A DNA stretch of 64,000 bases, from positions 992,001 through 1,056,000 of the forward strand of contig CAVQZD010000005.1 of the NCBI GenBank assembly GCA_963718375.1, given 5' to 3'. Origin of the DNA: RBG-16-64-13 sp963718375 (GTDB lineage: Bacteria; Actinomycetota; Thermoleophilia; RBG-16-64-13). The notes below the pieces were generated by a model. That model was not told the origin of the DNA. It searched no databases and saw only the letters and a list, made by a program, of their open reading frames with translations. Below, in pieces: positions 41,461 to 49,702 of this stretch; position 1 is the first letter of the stretch, and the number at the start of each line of letters is the position of its first letter. Made by a program: the position numbers and the translations under genes.

Positions 41461-43059
41461 TCAGAGAGCGCCGCGGACCGTGTCGGCCAGATCGCAAGCG
41501 TCCCGATACAGTCCCTCGCCTGTGCCGACAGTGGAGTCAAGGCGGAGATGAAGGTCAGAGGACGTTTGATAGCTGGGCCAGATCGGAGCGCCGTCCCCGT
41601 TGGGGTCACCGGTGGCGGCGAATCTGGTCCAGTAGCCCATCACGGTGGATGACAGGTCCGTGTCCGCGGATCGGATCATCGGCGCCCACGAGAACCGGTC
41701 GACAGTCCCAAACACGTAGGGCAACTCTACGGCATGAAACGCCCCCATGAGCGGCAGTGGCGCGCGCGCGAACTCGTACAGGTAGACATCGGATCCGCTA
41801 GTGCTCATCTGGCGAGCCGCGAAGCGGGCGCTCGCGGCGAATCCCACCTCGGTCAGCATCCTGGACAGAGACTCCGTGGGACGGCCCACTCCGTCCGCGG
41901 GATAGAGCGCGAGGGCTTCGTCCGCGTAGCTTCCGAATATGTCGTCCACCAGTTCCTTGTAGCGCTCCTCCGTCACCATGAGGCCGGGCAGAAAGAGGTC
42001 GGCTTCATCAGCGTTGGAGCCTATCAGCAAGGACACGTGTTGGTATCCGCCCTCGAGCCACAGCGCTGTGGGCATGTCAGGCAGCACGTACCCGTCCACC
42101 ACTGGCTTCCAGTACAGAATCTGGTACACATCCTCAGTCCTATCCATGAAGTCTTCCCCCGCGGCGAGCAGTTCGTCCACGGTCATGGCGCGCAGCTGAG
42201 AGGCGACGTCCCCGCCAGAGTCCACCCCCAGCCTGGCCGCGAAGTCCTCGCCCGCCGACTCAGCCTCCTCCTTGTCGGATACGACCTTGGTGCCGAACCC
42301 TTGGTCCATCAGCACGCCGCTCTCCACGATCGCTCGCCGGAATAGACCTTGGGCCGGAGGACTGACGATCAGATCCAGCACGCTGATGCCGCCCGCCGAC
42401 TCACCGAAGACGGTCACGTTGCTGGGGTCGCCGCCGAAACCGGTGATGTTGCGTTGTACCCACTCGAGAGCCGCTATCTGGTCCAGGAGACTGTAGTTGC
42501 CCGATACTCCGCTCGGCGCCTCCTTTGAGAGGGCCGGATGTGACAAGAAGCCCAGGGGGCCCAGTCTATAGTTGACCGTGACCACGATGACCCCCTCGGC
42601 CGCCAAGTGACCGCCGGCGTAGATATCCATCGAGCCAGAGCCTGTCTCGAAGCTCCCTCCGTGCAACCAGACCATCACAGGCAGCCGCTCATCAATCGAC
42701 TCCGCGGGCGACCAGACATTGAGATAGAGACAGTCCTCGTCGGTCCGACCCACGGGCAGCGAGAACCCGCCCGGCATCGATGAGCTCTGCGGGCAGGAAG
42801 GCCCGAACTCGGTGCATTCGCGAGTCGCATCCCAGGGCTCCACGGGCTGTGGCGCCCGCCAACGCAGCTCGCCGACTGGCGGGGCAGCATAGGGTATGCC
42901 CTTGAAGGTCACGATCTCTCTGCCATCGACCTGCTCGCCAAGACCACGGATAGGACCGCTGTTCAGCTGTACGTCCCCGATACCTGATCCCCCGCAGCTA
43001 GTGGCCAGCAAGACCGGCAGGGCAAGCAGCATCATCGTCGTCGACAGGCACTTCTTCAT
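41461..43059 (-). CDS. Type B carboxylesterase lipoprotein
   Basis: The 532-aa protein starts MKKCLSTTMMLLALPVLLAT with a lipobox LATSC, so it is a membrane-attached exported lipoprotein. The alpha/beta-hydrolase core shows the type B signatures FKGIPYAAPPVGELRWR, EDCLYLNVWSP, the oxyanion loop WLHGGSFETGS, nucleophile Ser in FGESAGGISV and the histidine context GAFHAVELPYVF, with the acid in GSNADEADLF. The substrate may be an ester or amide; it cannot be predicted. The longer upstream reading through the hairpin repeat is rejected, since the lipoprotein signal begins here. Confidence 0.92.
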   Translation of the reverse strand: MKKCLSTTMMLLALPVLLATSCGGSGIGDVQLNSGPIRGLGEQVDGREIVTFKGIPYAAPPVGELRWRAPQPVEPWDATRECTEFGPSCPQSSSMPGGFSLPVGRTDEDCLYLNVWSPAESIDERLPVMVWLHGGSFETGSGSMDIYAGGHLAAEGVIVVTVNYRLGPLGFLSHPALSKEAPSGVSGNYSLLDQIAALEWVQRNITGFGGDPSNVTVFGESAGGISVLDLIVSPPAQGLFRRAIVESGVLMDQGFGTKVVSDKEEAESAGEDFAARLGVDSGGDVASQLRAMTVDELLAAGEDFMDRTEDVYQILYWKPVVDGYVLPDMPTALWLEGGYQHVSLLIGSNADEADLFLPGLMVTEERYKELVDDIFGSYADEALALYPADGVGRPTESLSRMLTEVGFAASARFAARQMSTSGSDVYLYEFARAPLPLMGAFHAVELPYVFGTVDRFSWAPMIRSADTDLSSTVMGYWTRFAATGDPNGDGAPIWPSYQTSSDLHLRLDSTVGTGEGLYRDACDLADTVRGAL

Positions 43060-43378
43060 GCTCTCTAGTCTATCCCGCATGCGCTTCCGCCAAACGACGG
43101 TGAAGACCCTTGAGCGCGGGCGACGCGGCAGAGCCCCCACCCATCGCGAGTGGACTCCGTCGGGGCTTTGCCGCGGAGCGGTCGAGATATCGCGCTCACT
43201 GCCCTTTTCTGCGGCTGCGCGGTGCGACTTCCTCGCAAAGGGCAGCGCAGCGCTCTTGGCAGGAGGAAGGGCGACGTGGTGAAGCCCCGATGGAAGATGC
43301 GCGTTTTCGTGTCCGACCCTCACGCTACGCTAGTAGGGTACGTCCACAAACACGACCGACGGCGCCCTTAAGGAGAAC
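43060..43378. other. Divergent intergenic region carrying a hairpin repeat
   Basis: Apart from the repeat (43105-43320) only the ribosome site AAGGAG of the helicase gene at about 43369 and a possible -10 (TACGCT, 43327-43332) are seen. No coding potential is supported. Confidence 0.6.
43105..43320 (+). repeat. Long hairpin repeat, copy A (with nested hairpin)
   Basis: This copy matches copy B (50408-50553) in two blocks. Block 1 (43105-43188) includes GCGCGGGCGACGCGG, CATCGCGAGTGG and TCCGTCGGGGCTTTGCCGCG. Block 2 (43267-43320) includes GGCGACGTGGTGAAGCCCCG and GCGTTTTCGTGTCCGACCC. Arms 43156-43175 and 43275-43294 pair over 20 positions when G-U pairs are allowed. The DNA between them contains a second, nested hairpin (CTGCCCTTT 43199-43207 with AAAGGGCAG 43237-43245) absent from copy B. 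Confidence 0.75.
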
Positions 43379-45532
43379 ATGGCTGACTGCAGACCGACCG
43401 GTCCCGAGGGTGAACTCCTGGCCGGGCTCAACGACCAACAGCGATCCGCAGTATTGCACGGGTCCGAACCGTTGCTGGTGATAGCCGGTGCCGGCACCGG
43501 GAAGACGGCCACGCTCGCGCACCGCGTCGCCCATGAGATCGCCACCGGGGTCGAACCGGGACGCATACTGCTGCTCACCTTCACTCGCCGGGCGGCGGCA
43601 GAGATGCTGCGGCGCGTCGACGATATCCTGATCAGGCAGCAGGCTCAGACCTCGTCCCAGGCGGGCCCCCAGGTTATAGGCAGAACGCCGACCTCGACCA
43701 AGGTCTGGGGTGGCACCTTTCACGCCATCGCCAACCGGCTTCTCAGGATCCACGGTCGCGCCATAGGGCTCGACCCGTCGTTCACCATACTCGACCGCGC
43801 GGACTCCGAAGATCTGATGGGCATGATCAGAACCGAACTCGGGCTCGCCAGGAACGAGCGCCGCTTTCCGCTGAAGGGCACTTGCACTGATATCTACAGC
43901 CGCTGCGTCAACGCGAGGGAGTCGGTGGAACACGCGGTCGAGACGCACTTTCCTTGGTGCAAGTCCGAGGTGGACGATCTGCGCAGACTATTCGAAGCCT
44001 TCGTCGACCACAAGCAAGAGAGAGCAGTCCTAGACTACGACGATCTGTTGCTCTTCTGGCATGGGCTTCTCTCAGAGCCACACGCAGCCAGGTCGATCCG
44101 CTCCCGCTTCGATCACGTACTCGTCGACGAGTATCAGGACACGAACAGGCTGCAGGCAGAGATACTCAGACTGCTCTGCCCCCGAGGCGACAACCTGACT
44201 GTTGTCGGCGACGATGCCCAAGCCATCTACTCATTCAGAGCTGCGAGCGTCCACAACATCCTGGAGTTCCCGCGGCAGTTCCCGAACACCCGGGTGGTGA
44301 CCCTGGAGCAGAACTACCGCAGCACCCAACCGATCCTGGATACGACTAACGAGGTCATGGTCGATGCCGCCGAAAGGCATGCCAAGACCCTTTGGTCGAG
44401 CCGCCGTGGCGGGGCCAAGCCGCAGTTCGTTTCTTGCCACGACGAGAACGAGCAGACAGATTTCGTGGTGCGGTCGGTCCTGGAACACCGAGAGGCGGGC
44501 TTGCCTTTGCGCCGCCAGGCCGTACTCTTTCGAGCTTCCCACCATAGTCTCGCTTTGGAGATGGAACTTGCGCGCCGCAACATCCCGTTTCGCAAGTACG
44601 GCGGCCTGCGCTTCATCGAGACCGCACACGTCAAGGATCTGCTCGCCTTTCTGAGACTGGCGGAGAATCCCCGAGATCTGATGGCAGGCGCCAGGGTGCT
44701 GATGCTATTGCCTGGAGTTGGTCCCAAGAAGGCCCGGGGGCTACTCGACACGGTCGTCGCAACTCCCCCTCCGAGGGCCGGCACAGACGCCTCAGAAGGT
44801 CGCGGAGCGTTCAGTCCCTGGCACTCGAAGCCACCGCCCAGCCCGGCTTCCGCCGAGGCATGGCCTCCATTGCTTGAGTTGCTGGGCTCTATCTCGGGTC
44901 CCGATCCAGGTGACCTGCCCTCACAGCTGCAGCGCATCAGACTCTTCTACGCTCCTCTCATGGAGCGCCTCTACGATAATGCCCGTGCCCGCCTCATGGA
45001 CCTGGAGCAGCTGGAGTGGCTTGCCGGCCGCTATCCCGACCGCGAACGCTTCTTGACCGAGATCACTCTCGATCCACCGGCATATACCGAAGACCTCGCC
45101 GGGCCGCCTCTCTTGGACGAAGACTTCTTGATCCTATCGACCGTGCACTCCGCGAAAGGGCTCGAATGGGACGCAGTATTCGTGATCCACGCCTCTGACG
45201 GCAACATACCCTCTGACATGGCCACCGGGCGGACAGAGGAGATCGAAGAGGAGCGCAGGCTTTTCTACGTGGCGCTTACCCGGGCCAAGGAATGGCTGCA
45301 CGTCACCTATCCACTCCGCTACTACGTGCATCCCCGCAGCTTCAGCGACACCCACGGCTACGCGCAGCCGACCCGCTTCGTACCGCCGGGCGTGCTTGCC
45401 ACCATGGAGTCACTGGCGGCCGCGGATGTCTTGGAGCCCTACTCTCCCGCGTCTGACGCGACCCTGCCGGACCCCGACGCCAGGGTATCTACCACCGAAG
45501 ACATACGGCGGCGGCTCAAGGCCTTGTTCTAG
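43379..45532 (+). CDS. UvrD/PcrA-like superfamily 1 DNA helicase
   Basis: The 717-aa protein has the SF1A motifs in order: Q motif with LNDQQRSAVLHG, Walker A VIAGAGTGKTATLAHR, motif Ia LLLTFTRRAAAEML, Walker B VLVDEYQDTNRLQ, motif III VVGDDAQAIYSFRAA, motif IV LEQNYRSTQPIL, motif V VHSAKGLEWDAVFVI and motif VI RRLFYVALTRAKEWLHV. It unwinds DNA 3' to 5' in repair or replication restart. The ribosome site AAGGAG precedes ATG 43379. A Pro/Ser-rich stretch (about 465-500) interrupts the 2B region. It is shorter than UvrD and more like the RecQ-less UvrD2 core group; exact subfamily unresolved. Confidence 0.93.
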   Translation: MADCRPTGPEGELLAGLNDQQRSAVLHGSEPLLVIAGAGTGKTATLAHRVAHEIATGVEPGRILLLTFTRRAAAEMLRRVDDILIRQQAQTSSQAGPQVIGRTPTSTKVWGGTFHAIANRLLRIHGRAIGLDPSFTILDRADSEDLMGMIRTELGLARNERRFPLKGTCTDIYSRCVNARESVEHAVETHFPWCKSEVDDLRRLFEAFVDHKQERAVLDYDDLLLFWHGLLSEPHAARSIRSRFDHVLVDEYQDTNRLQAEILRLLCPRGDNLTVVGDDAQAIYSFRAASVHNILEFPRQFPNTRVVTLEQNYRSTQPILDTTNEVMVDAAERHAKTLWSSRRGGAKPQFVSCHDENEQTDFVVRSVLEHREAGLPLRRQAVLFRASHHSLALEMELARRNIPFRKYGGLRFIETAHVKDLLAFLRLAENPRDLMAGARVLMLLPGVGPKKARGLLDTVVATPPPRAGTDASEGRGAFSPWHSKPPPSPASAEAWPPLLELLGSISGPDPGDLPSQLQRIRLFYAPLMERLYDNARARLMDLEQLEWLAGRYPDRERFLTEITLDPPAYTEDLAGPPLLDEDFLILSTVHSAKGLEWDAVFVIHASDGNIPSDMATGRTEEIEEERRLFYVALTRAKEWLHVTYPLRYYVHPRSFSDTHGYAQPTRFVPPGVLATMESLAAADVLEPYSPASDATLPDPDARVSTTEDIRRRLKALF

Positions 45533-45735
45533 CGAGCGATGTTCTTGATCCAGCCCACGGAATTCAGCACCTTGCCGAGGGACAGATCGCCGAGCGTATC
45601 CTTCACACCCCCTGGTTCTCTGATGCGCTCGCACTCTCTCTGTAGCTTGCCGCGGTTCTGGTACGCGGCTCTACCTGCTGCGAACAATGCGAAACCGACT
45701 ACTACTGCCCACAAACATGCCAGCAACCGCTTCAT
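45529..45735 (-). CDS. Small membrane protein
   Basis: The 68-aa protein begins MKRLLACLWAVVVGFALFAA, a single N-terminal helix or signal anchor, followed by a basic cytoplasmic or external tail. CGGAGG lies six bases before the ATG at 45735, which supports a real gene despite the small size. It converges with and slightly overlaps the helicase 3' end (four bases). No family is recognised. Confidence 0.7.
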   Translation of the reverse strand: MKRLLACLWAVVVGFALFAAGRAAYQNRGKLQRECERIREPGGVKDTLGDLSLGKVLNSVGWIKNIAR

Positions 45736-45872
45736 CTGCTGCCTCCGTACGCCTCTCGTAATTCACTACCTGCCCAGATTCGCTAGCAGAGTATCCCAAT
45801 CCTCCGCCCAGGGCGCCCGTCCGCTCTGCTAGAATAATCGCTCGCTAAGGCGGAAGTCATCGCCGCTCTTAG

Positions 45873-45967
45873 GGAGAAGTGGCCGAGTTGGCTTAAGGCG
45901 CTCGCCTGCTAAGCGAGTGTAGGAGTGAATGCTCCTACCGAGGGTTCGAATCCCTCCTTCTCCGCCA
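45873..45967 (+). tRNA. tRNA-Ser (anticodon GCT)
   Basis: GGAGAAG pairs with CTTCTCC. The anticodon arm CGCTCGCCTGCTAAGCGAG gives GCT, with a large variable arm and T-loop TTCGAAT; CCA is encoded. A TAGAAT -10 lies at 45830-45835. Confidence 0.97.
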
Positions 45968-45971
45968 TCGT

Positions 45972-46045
45972 GCGCCGGTAGCTCAGTTGGATAGAGCGTT
46001 GGTCTACGAAACCAAAGGTCGGAGGTTCGAATCCTCTCCGGCGCA
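45972..46045 (+). tRNA. tRNA-Arg (anticodon ACG)
   Basis: GCGCCGG pairs with CCGGCGC, the D-loop is AGCTCAGTTGGATAGAGC, and the anticodon loop CTACGAA gives ACG (46006-46008). CCA is not encoded. A34 must be converted to inosine to read CGU/CGC/CGA, and tadA is encoded at 50914. It lies four bases after tRNA-Ser(GCT), so the two are probably one transcript. Confidence 0.97.
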
Positions 46046-46065
46046 CCTCGGTGAGACTGATGAGC

Positions 46066-46084
46066 GGGGCCTTCGGCCCCTTCT
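46066..46084 (+). terminator. Terminator-like hairpin after the tRNA pair
   Basis: GGGGCC-TTC-GGCCCC is followed by TTCT. It is 20 bases past tRNA-Arg. Confidence 0.55.
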
Positions 46085-46180
46085 GACTCTTCGGTCGCAC
46101 CCTTCTGACCCGGCGGAACCGCGGCTTTTCAACGCCAGTCAGACCTATGATAGATAAACTTGATAGTACGTTGGGGTCCA

Positions 46181-46768
46181 ATGAAACGTCCTAAACTCGT
46201 CACCGTCCTCTCAGCCGTACTCGGCTCCACCACAGCCTTCTTAGTGCTCAGTCGTTGGGGTCTGGCTGGAACAGTCGCCGGATCGGTCTTGATGCCGGTC
46301 ATATTCACACTGGTCTCGTTCTGGTCCCACGAGAGCATTCATCATGCCAGCAGGTGGATCGGCCGCCGCGCCAAGAACAGCCCCGACTCGGAGCCGCCAC
46401 AAGCCGAGGATGCGGAAGAGAGCCAAGTCGCCGAACAACCGGGCTGGCGCGCGCTCAGTCTCCAGTGGTCGGTGGTCGCGCTCGCCTTCTTCGCCTTCGC
46501 GGTCAGCCTCTATTCCTTGACGCACGAACCGGATGCAACCGTGACCGTACTGCGTGAAAAGGTAATAGAAACCGTCACGGTCACATCCGAACCGTCGAGG
46601 TTGTCGGTGGCAAAGAGCAACGCGCTAGTGCCGACTGTGACCACGGCGCAATCAGGCGGGGGGGCTCCGACCACTACTACAACCCTGCCCAAGGGTGGTC
46701 AGACGGAATCTACGTCTACCACCGTTTCGACACTGCCGGGCTCCGTGACCACCACCAGCCTCCCCTAG
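46181..46768 (+). CDS. Two-helix membrane protein with Thr-rich tail
   Basis: The 195-aa protein starts MKRPKLVTVLSAVLGSTTAF at 46181 after GGGG. Two hydrophobic segments (about 4-45 and 95-112, WSVVALAFFAFAVSLYSLTH) flank an acidic cytoplasmic loop. The C-terminal third is a Ser/Thr/Pro/Gly-rich low-complexity tail (PTTTTTLPKGG, STSTTVSTLPGSVTT) probably outside the membrane. Function unknown. It is convergent with the GGDEF gene. Confidence 0.75.
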   Translation: MKRPKLVTVLSAVLGSTTAFLVLSRWGLAGTVAGSVLMPVIFTLVSFWSHESIHHASRWIGRRAKNSPDSEPPQAEDAEESQVAEQPGWRALSLQWSVVALAFFAFAVSLYSLTHEPDATVTVLREKVIETVTVTSEPSRLSVAKSNALVPTVTTAQSGGGAPTTTTTLPKGGQTESTSTTVSTLPGSVTTTSLP

Positions 46769-46809
46769 GTACTACCGGCTGGGAGGCCGCATGGTCAGAG
46801 GCCGTGTGG

Positions 46810-47715
46810 TCACGTTCTCAAGGCGCTCATCAACGTCTCTTCGTCGCAAAGTGGATCATCGGAGTCGGCGCAGCCGAGGCTAGCGTACTTGACTCCGTTC
46901 TTGGCGCCCAGTTTGACCGAGTACATGAGGTCATCTGTCATCTTCACCAGCGCTTCGGCGCCGGCCGGTGCCTGGTGGCAGGTGACCACTCCCACGCTGA
47001 ACGTGACCGGCCAACCGCCTTCGCGCATCTCCTCGTCCAATCGCTGCAACACCTCGGCCACGACCGCGCGAGCCGCCTCTTCGTCCGTCTCGGGACAGAG
47101 AAACGCGAATTCGTCACCCCCCAGGCGAGCGACCAGGTCCGTCTTTCGCAGGCGCGCTTTGGCGGAATCAGCGATCAGGCGCAAGACTTCGTCGCCCACC
47201 AAGTGGCCATGCCCGTCATTGACGGCCTTGAACCCATCAAGATCCAGATAGACCAGGGTTACCGGGTGGCCGTAGCGAGTCAATCTCTCCAACTCGTTGT
47301 CCAACGCCTGGTAGAAGGATCCGGAGTTCAAGGCGCCGGTCAGCGTGTCAAAGCGCGACACGTTCTTTAGATGCCGCATGGCTCTGTGCAGCTCCGAGAG
47401 CACATAGACGATGATCAAGAAGAGGCCTAGCCGGATCAAAGTGTTGACGGCGACTAGCGGCGCGCTGGCGTACTCGCCGTCGGCGACATCAGCCAATATC
47501 CAGATGAACGCGGATAGCATGGCGGTGAACGCTCCCAAGGCGGGACTCGCGTACCAAGTCACCAGACCCACCGGCAGCACGTAGAGCGAGGCCAGCGCGA
47601 GCTCATGCCCAGTGTAGTAGTCCACCAGGCCGAAGAGCGCGATCAGCGCGAACCCGACCAGAAGGACCAACCACCGGGGGTGGTCTTCTCTGCCGAGTGC
47701 CGCTCTTATTCCCAC
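46810..47715 (-). CDS. Membrane diguanylate cyclase (GGDEF)
   Basis: The 301-aa protein has four or five N-terminal helices (to about residue 115) and a GGDEF domain with SRFDTLTGALNSGSFYQAL, YLDLDGFKAVNDGHGHLVGD and the intact active-site LGGDEFAFLC. The RxxD inhibitory site upstream is not obvious. It should make cyclic di-GMP. GTG at 47715 follows AAAGGAG. Together with the HD-GYP gene 7 kb away it gives both synthesis and possible degradation of the messenger. Confidence 0.9.
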   Translation of the reverse strand: MGIRAALGREDHPRWLVLLVGFALIALFGLVDYYTGHELALASLYVLPVGLVTWYASPALGAFTAMLSAFIWILADVADGEYASAPLVAVNTLIRLGLFLIIVYVLSELHRAMRHLKNVSRFDTLTGALNSGSFYQALDNELERLTRYGHPVTLVYLDLDGFKAVNDGHGHLVGDEVLRLIADSAKARLRKTDLVARLGGDEFAFLCPETDEEAARAVVAEVLQRLDEEMREGGWPVTFSVGVVTCHQAPAGAEALVKMTDDLMYSVKLGAKNGVKYASLGCADSDDPLCDEETLMSALRT

Positions 47716-47904
47716 TTCCGCTCCTTTGCCATGCAGTAAGTATCGTCTTCCCCGGATGAATGCCTGAGTAACCAGAGCCGCTCACTGTCTGGACTCGGTT
47801 GCACTGGCGCCTGTTCCCAGCTCGTACTACACTGGTTCACCATAAGCAGGAGGATAGCCACCGTCGCGGGTCAACAGAAGAGACCCGCTGCTGGGAGGAG
47901 AACC

Positions 47905-48138
47905 GTGGAAGACAAGCGCAATAAGCTGCAGCAGAAGTACTACGTCGAACGCATCGATGGACGCGACAGGGCCGATGGTGATCGCGTCGACTCGAAGTAC
48001 TTCGTGCTCGACTACGTCCACGATCCCTACTCTGTGGCTGCGCTCGAGGCCTACGCGCAGGCCTGCTATCGCGATTTTCCCAATCTCTCCGAAGAGATGC
48101 GGGCGCTGGTGCAGCAACTGAAGGCGGGCGATCAGTAG
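47905..48138 (+). CDS. Small conserved-looking hypothetical protein
   Basis: The 77-aa protein starts at GTG 47905 with GGGAGGAG seven bases upstream (MEDKRNKLQQKYYVERIDGR). It is charged and soluble with a helical C-terminus (VAALEAYAQACYRDFPNLSE). No family is recognised. A seven-base hairpin AAGGGCA/TGCCCTT lies just after the stop (48144-48164). Confidence 0.7.
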   Translation: MEDKRNKLQQKYYVERIDGRDRADGDRVDSKYFVLDYVHDPYSVAALEAYAQACYRDFPNLSEEMRALVQQLKAGDQ

Positions 48139-48309
48139 GAGTCAAGGGCAGCAGAAATGCCCTTCATCGCACCTACAACGCCCTTCATCTACTGTTCTCG
48201 TCACCCCTTAACGCGCGCGCAGAACGGGGGCCGCTGACAGCGAAAACGCGGCCGCTCACACTGCTCGCACAGACCGCCATTTTTGTGCGAGCGTGGGTCT
48301 TCGGACGTC

Positions 48310-48337
48310 TTGACTGCTGGCCAAATGGGACTAGAAT
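48310..48337 (+). promoter_or_regulatory. Plus-strand promoter without a downstream gene
   Basis: TTGACT (48310-48315) and TAGAAT (48332-48337) are 16 bases apart. The expected transcript would run about 150 bases to the terminator at 48495. Confidence 0.55.
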
Positions 48338-48468
48338 CAAGTGCAGAGTCCCGAGAGTTCACACGCAGCGTCTGAGGAACTTACATGGGGGTCCAGGGAG
48401 GAAACGCGGAGGCAAATGACCGCGGAGTACGATGAACTGGATTCGAAGTGAGTACTGATGAAGGACGA

Positions 48469-48495
48469 AAAGCGAGTTCACTCGGGGCTCGCTTT
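48469..48495. terminator. Bidirectional terminator between convergent transcripts
   Basis: AAAGCGAG (48469-48476) and CTCGCTTT (48488-48495) pair with an 11-base loop, giving T-runs on both strands. It ends the minus-strand gene at 48524 and any short plus-strand transcript from 48310. Confidence 0.7.
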
Positions 48496-48523
48496 CTTGC
48501 TGCCGAACATGCCCCCTCGGACA

Positions 48524-49702
48524 CTAGCGGAGCCTTTCGACCTCCGCTTTCCAACCCTCTAGGCCCTGATGGATCACTCGACCCGCGAAGCGCTGTCGCA
48601 GTCCGGCCAAGAAGACCAGATGAGCCGCGGGTATGGCGAGTTCGGAGCGGTCCCCCGTCAACTGTTCCAAGGGCGTGTACAGTGCCTCCTTGGAGAATTG
48701 AGGGGCACAAAGCAGTCTTGATACCAGACCGGGCATGTCGTCGCCGCCTGTGAAGCAATAGGTAGCGTGATCCTCGATTGAGAGCGGCTCCAGATACCAG
48801 GAAGTCTTCTTGCCTGCCAACATCCAAAGTGGCCACTCCTCCTCGTCGCCGCCACCTCCCCGGCCTTCACTGTCCCCACCAGCTCCAACTTCCCGTGTGC
48901 ATCCCAGCCAGATATCCGCCGAAGAAGATCCGTCCATGAGGTAGGCGGCTTCTTCGCGGCGGAGAGCGCCGGCCAGCCAACCCTGACGAAAGCTCTGCTC
49001 AAAACCGGGACAGACTGATTCCATCCGCGACAGTTGCATCAATCTACCGGGCATCCAAGACCCCGCCAATGATGCTCTACTCCCTGCCGGCAGATCCGGA
49101 AGAGCCGTCGCCAGAGTGGCCGCCGACTCCTCGCTCAGCGAGCGGCGAGCCTTGTCAAGACGGCTGAGGAGCTCGTCCGTCTGCTTCGCCAGTCGCGAGA
49201 GGACGAGCTTACGGCCGGGCCACTCCTCGAGATGCAGTGAGTAGGTGCCCTCGTCGAACGAAGCGGCTTCTACCAGAGCTGGGAACACCGGCTCCAGGTC
49301 GCTGCCGTCGCGCCCTACCACCAGTACGTCATCGTACAGACATGCCCTGAAGGGCTCCGGCGCTGAGCCGAGTCCCTCCACGTCTCCTGACACCAGCCAG
49401 CCTTCGCCTGACCCGGTGAGGCGCAGGACCTCGGTGCGGGCGAGCAGCCAATCTTGCCTGACGGACTGCGCAAGGGTGGGCCCGTCGTGACCCAGAAGGG
49501 AGAGAGCGAGCTCCGCTGGACCCTCCCGCTCAGGTATCAAGACCCGCAGGGTATAGTCATCGCCAGCGACGCCGCACGACTCCTTCAGGGCGAAGGTCAA
49601 TGGGGCAGCGCCATCGGGCGTCACAACCAGCGATGATCCGTCGTACGACCAGGTGGCTCGTCCGGAACTCTGCCCGAAATCGAACTGACACGTACCGGTC
49701 AT
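48524..49702 (-). CDS. Uncharacterised protein paired with zinc-ribbon gene
   Basis: The 392-aa protein starts at ATG 49702, overlapping the zinc-ribbon gene's stop by one base (TGATG), so translation is coupled. It is soluble, with no signal or membrane helix. The first part is beta-rich (FDFGQSSGRATWSYDGSSLV, WLVSGDVEGLGSAPEPFRAC); the middle has a helix-rich stretch (AKQTDELLSRLDKARRSL); near the end is IEDHATYCFTGG. I do not recognise a family; the pair is likely to act together. Confidence 0.75.
   Translation of the reverse strand: MTGTCQFDFGQSSGRATWSYDGSSLVVTPDGAAPLTFALKESCGVAGDDYTLRVLIPEREGPAELALSLLGHDGPTLAQSVRQDWLLARTEVLRLTGSGEGWLVSGDVEGLGSAPEPFRACLYDDVLVVGRDGSDLEPVFPALVEAASFDEGTYSLHLEEWPGRKLVLSRLAKQTDELLSRLDKARRSLSEESAATLATALPDLPAGSRASLAGSWMPGRLMQLSRMESVCPGFEQSFRQGWLAGALRREEAAYLMDGSSSADIWLGCTREVGAGGDSEGRGGGGDEEEWPLWMLAGKKTSWYLEPLSIEDHATYCFTGGDDMPGLVSRLLCAPQFSKEALYTPLEQLTGDRSELAIPAAHLVFLAGLRQRFAGRVIHQGLEGWKAEVERLR

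Larger units (their letters stand above)
48139..48523. other. 385-base intergenic region with hairpins and a promoter
   Basis: It holds a hairpin after the small gene, a direct repeat GCCCTTCATC at 48159 and 48180 (21 bases apart), an inverted repeat GCTCGCACA/TGTGCGAGC (48263-48292), a plus-strand promoter (48310-48337) and a terminator (48469-48495). No ordinary gene is supported. Confidence 0.65.

Noticed and set aside
43060..43323. N-terminal extension of the carboxylesterase
   Set aside because: It runs through the hairpin repeat, and a lipoprotein signal with ribosome site starts at 43059.
45909..46181. Minus-strand reading frame with GFEPPTFGF- and EGFEPSVGAF-like segments
   Set aside because: It is the reverse reading of the two tRNA genes; such peptides are well-known false annotations over tRNAs.
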